The translations under genes and the position numbers were made by a program. A stretch of DNA of 8,940 bases from Bacteroidales bacterium (GTDB lineage Bacteria > Bacteroidota > Bacteroidia > Bacteroidales > UBA7960), in the NCBI GenBank assembly GCA_003451785.1, contig DMJL01000070.1:1-8940 (forward strand), in the 5' to 3' direction. Below, piece after piece: positions 6,989 through 8,940 of the stretch; position 1 is the first letter of the stretch; each line of letters opens with the position of its first letter. The notes under the pieces are model-generated. The model was not told the DNA's origin. It saw only the letters and a program-made list of their open reading frames with translations, and ran no database searches.

Positions 6989-7792
6989 ATGAACATAGGA
7001 ATTGACATTGGTGGCAGCACAACCAAAATTGTTGGTTTTATAGATGGTAGAATCATAGATCCACTCTCGGTGGAAGCAAGCGATCCAATAGCGTCGGCTT
7101 CCGGTGCCTTGGGGAAATTCCTCACTGTAAACAAGCTTTCGCTGTCCGATATTAAAAGCATAAAAATTACCGGAGTAGGGGCTTCGTTTTTGGGCAATGC
7201 GCTATTGGGTTTGCAACTCACAAAAGTAGAAGAATTCAAAGCCTTGGGTTATGGCGGCTTGTTTCTATCCAAGCTGAAAAAAGCAGTTGTAGTAAGCATG
7301 GGCACGGGGACAGCTTTTGTAAAAGCTTCTCCCGATGGAATTTTTCATCTTGGGGGCACGGGAGTAGGCGGCGGTACCATCTTGGGATTATCGAAGGCTA
7401 TGGTACACCTTAGCAATTTTGAAACCATCATAGAAACTGCTCGCTCTGGCAAGCCCGATTATGTGGACCTAAGCATTAGCGATATTTCGCGAATAGAAAT
7501 CGGCAATCTGCCGGGGCACCTCACCGCATCAAATTTTGGGAAGATGAACGACCAAGCAACCAAAAACGATGTTACACTCGGAATTCTCACTATGGTTTTT
7601 CAGGTGATAGGTATGTTGGCAATTTTTGCCGCACGAGCCGAAAACTACCAAGATATAGTGCTTACCGGCAAACTCGTGCATGTGTTTAGGGCTGAAAAAA
7701 CCTTTTCAGAATTGGCCGAATTATACAAGCTGCAATTCCATGTGCCTATGCATGCCGAATATTGCACAGCCATTGGCGCAGCTATTTCTTAG
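6989..7792 (+). CDS. coaW: Type II pantothenate kinase
   Basis: Phosphorylates pantothenate with ATP, the first and committed step of coenzyme A synthesis. The 267-residue protein has the acetate/sugar kinase/Hsp70 actin fold of the eukaryotic and staphylococcal type: phosphate 1 loop DIGGSTTK (6-13), probable catalytic glutamate in VEEF (80-83), phosphate 2 MGTGTAF (104-110), the glycine-rich GGTGVGGGTILGL (122-134) and the signature NLPGHLTASNFGK (173-185), ending with TGKLV (226-230) and AIGAA (261-265). Length matches staphylococcal CoaW. Known type II bacterial enzymes resist feedback by coenzyme A, but whether this one does cannot be read from sequence. It may be co-transcribed with rlmB and the CCG protein, since no terminator is visible in the 46-base gap before it. 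Confidence 0.92.
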   Translation: MNIGIDIGGSTTKIVGFIDGRIIDPLSVEASDPIASASGALGKFLTVNKLSLSDIKSIKITGVGASFLGNALLGLQLTKVEEFKALGYGGLFLSKLKKAVVVSMGTGTAFVKASPDGIFHLGGTGVGGGTILGLSKAMVHLSNFETIIETARSGKPDYVDLSISDISRIEIGNLPGHLTASNFGKMNDQATKNDVTLGILTMVFQVIGMLAIFAARAENYQDIVLTGKLVHVFRAEKTFSELAELYKLQFHVPMHAEYCTAIGAAIS

Positions 7793-7824
7793 ATTCTCGG
7801 CATAAGTAGCGCAAAAGCCAAATC

Positions 7825-7841
7825 ACGGTGAGCAATACCGT
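7825..7841. terminator. Candidate hairpin after coaW
   Basis: ACGGT (7825-7829) and ACCGT (7837-7841) form a perfect five-pair stem with a seven-base loop, 33 bases after the coaW stop, followed by only three T residues. It could end the plus-strand transcript, but the stem is short and no long U tract is present. Confidence 0.3.
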
Positions 7842-7860
7842 TTGATGCTTTGTAGAAGTG

Positions 7861-7883
7861 ATGCCAACTTCTCCTGTTGGTGT
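7861..7883. repeat. Second inverted repeat in the convergent gap
   Basis: CCAAC (7864-7868) pairs with GTTGG (7876-7880) around TTCTCCT. Two G-U pairs and one A-T pair extend the stem to eight positions. A third small stem, GGCT-GTG-AGCC at 7958-7968, lies nearer the methyltransferase stop. The 191-base gap holds no credible gene; these repeats are the only structure I see and may serve the two converging transcripts. Confidence 0.25.
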
Positions 7884-7983
7884 TAGTTAGTGTTTTATGG
7901 ATAGCAGGGGAGTTAACTATGGTAGAAGAATTTCTAGTAAAATCCGATTTGGTAAACGGCTGTGAGCCAAGCTGCCATGATTT

Positions 7984-8862
7984 TTATAAGTATAGCTCCG
8001 TTTTATATTCCTCTTGTGGTTCATCAAGTAGAAACAAATCAAGTTGTTTCTTATCATTGAAACCGGCAATTTTTTGTTTGAGCGTTGCAGCTATTCTCGG
8101 GTTTTCAATTTCAAGTTTTCTGTTTTTGCTCAATTGAAGAAACTCTTCCTCTTGGTCAATACCCAAAAATCGTCTATTAGCTAAGTTGGCTGCAATACCT
8201 GTTGTGGAACTACCAGTAAACGGGTCCAAAATCCATGCATTGGACTTTGTTGATGCCAATATTAGTCGGGTTAGAACAGAAAGTGGCTTTTGAGTAGGGT
8301 GTTTGCCACAAGATTTTTCCCATGGTGCTATTGCCGGTAATTTCCATACATCCTTCATTTGTTTGTCTCCATTGAGTTGCTTCATTAATTCATAATTGAA
8401 ATAATGAGGAACTTTTTCAGATTTTCTTGCCCAGATAATTTGTTCGGTTGAATATGTGAAATATCTGCAAGAAAAATTCGGTGGCGGATTGGTCTTTTCC
8501 CAAGTAATTATGTTCAAAATCTTAAATCCTAATTCGGTCAAAATTTGCCCTACCGAAAAAATATTGTGCATGGTTCCGCTAATCCAAATGGTTGCGTCAT
8601 CTTTCATTTTGGCACGAACCAATGAAAGCCATTTGCGATTGAATTCATTGATGTATTCAAAGCCGTGCGACTTGTCCCAGTTTCCCTTATTTACACTTAC
8701 GATTTGACCGCTTTGAATTGAGAGACCATTGTTAGATAAAAAATAGGGAGGGTCTGCGAAAACCATATCAAACTTATGGTCAAATTGAGGCAAAAGTTCT
8801 ATGGTGTCTCCTTTGAGAAGATAGAAATTTTTATCATCAGATTTGAAAAAAGGCTCAAACAT
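7984..8862 (-). CDS. Beta-class DNA methyltransferase, M.DpnA-like (probable GATC adenine-N6)
   Basis: Transfers methyl from S-adenosylmethionine to an exocyclic amino group in DNA. In 292 residues the catalytic motif IV DPPY (37-40) precedes the SAM-binding motif I LDPFTGSSTTG (212-222), with KHPTQKP (187-193) between: the beta order of N6-adenine/N4-cytosine enzymes. Stretches FADPPYFLSN, DKSHGFEY, EFNRKW, WISGTMHN, ITWEKTNPPPNFSCRYFT and STEQIIWARK closely recall M.DpnA, the second GATC methyltransferase of the DpnII system, which also modifies single-stranded DNA; this is from memory, so GATC specificity is an inference. Motif I has GSS where M.DpnA has GSG. A tail of about 40 residues (from 250) ending in acidic DEPQEEYKTELYL seems extra. 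Sampled lines average about 38% GC against roughly 45-50% in neighbours, hinting at transfer. No restriction gene is seen; any partner would lie beyond the right edge. Confidence 0.9.
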   Translation of the reverse strand: MFEPFFKSDDKNFYLLKGDTIELLPQFDHKFDMVFADPPYFLSNNGLSIQSGQIVSVNKGNWDKSHGFEYINEFNRKWLSLVRAKMKDDATIWISGTMHNIFSVGQILTELGFKILNIITWEKTNPPPNFSCRYFTYSTEQIIWARKSEKVPHYFNYELMKQLNGDKQMKDVWKLPAIAPWEKSCGKHPTQKPLSVLTRLILASTKSNAWILDPFTGSSTTGIAANLANRRFLGIDQEEEFLQLSKNRKLEIENPRIAATLKQKIAGFNDKKQLDLFLLDEPQEEYKTELYL

Positions 8863-8940
8863 TAAAATACAATTAACCCTTCTGTTTTTACTTTGTCAAT
8901 AAATGTATGAAGCGTACTTAGCCTGTATAATTCATAAACC
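8863..8940 (-). promoter_or_regulatory. Upstream region of the methyltransferase gene
   Basis: Very AT-rich sequence. The minus strand contains TTGACA followed 17 bases later by TTAATT, a poor -35/-10 pair, and no TAnnTTTG element. No stop of an upstream gene can be recognised, so whether another gene (such as a nuclease) lies directly upstream is unknown. Confidence 0.25.

Noticed and set aside
7877..8137. Plus-strand frame of 86 codons with a hydrophobic C-terminal half
   Set aside because: It needs a TTG start, overlaps the firm methyltransferase gene on the other strand for most of its length, and has no recognisable domain. Its hydrophobic look comes from reading the complement of lysine- and glutamate-rich codons.
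1..8940. CRISPR array, tRNA, rRNA, insertion sequence or phage genes
   Set aside because: I found no regularly spaced repeats, no cloverleaf-like sequence, no transposase or integrase motifs and no terminal inverted repeats with target duplication.

Overview
The window looks like an ordinary chromosomal segment of a member of the Bacteroidota. The genes lack recognisable Shine-Dalgarno sequences. Upstream regions carry copies of the Bacteroidota -7 promoter element (TAnnTTTG). Protein features point the same way, for example a long M14 peptidase with a DKHQMG zinc motif and a Mur ligase beginning MNVHFIAIGG. The genus cannot be told from the sequence.

Layout. On the minus strand at the left lie a secreted M14-type metallocarboxypeptidase, cut by the left edge, and a two-gene unit made of a YtnP-like metallo-beta-lactamase-fold hydrolase followed 6 bases later by cysH (APS/PAPS reductase). 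A divergent promoter region of about 130 bases (2972-3104) separates this unit from a plus-strand series: an Mpl-type Mur ligase, uracil-DNA glycosylase (ung), a 238-base gap, rlmB (23S rRNA 2'-O-methyltransferase, TTG start), a stand-alone LutA-like CCG-domain protein and a type II pantothenate kinase (coaW). A 191-base convergent gap with short inverted repeats follows. At the right is a minus-strand beta-class DNA methyltransferase that closely resembles, from memory, the GATC-specific M.DpnA (DpnII system).

How the genes work together. Most are housekeeping genes with separate jobs: cell-wall recycling, uracil repair, ribosome modification, sulfate assimilation and coenzyme A synthesis. 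I see no phage, insertion sequence, CRISPR array, RNA gene or obvious new multigene system. The most interesting signal links the methyltransferase to base composition. GATC occurs only 8 times in 8,940 bases, whereas its composition-matched isomer CATG occurs about 41 times by eye, and there is no GATC in the last 1.85 kb, which includes the methyltransferase gene. That fits long-term exposure of this lineage to GATC-directed restriction, although no nuclease gene is inside the window. Secondary points are the lactonase-cysH pairing, the LutA-like protein without LutB/LutC, and a start correction for the Mur ligase.
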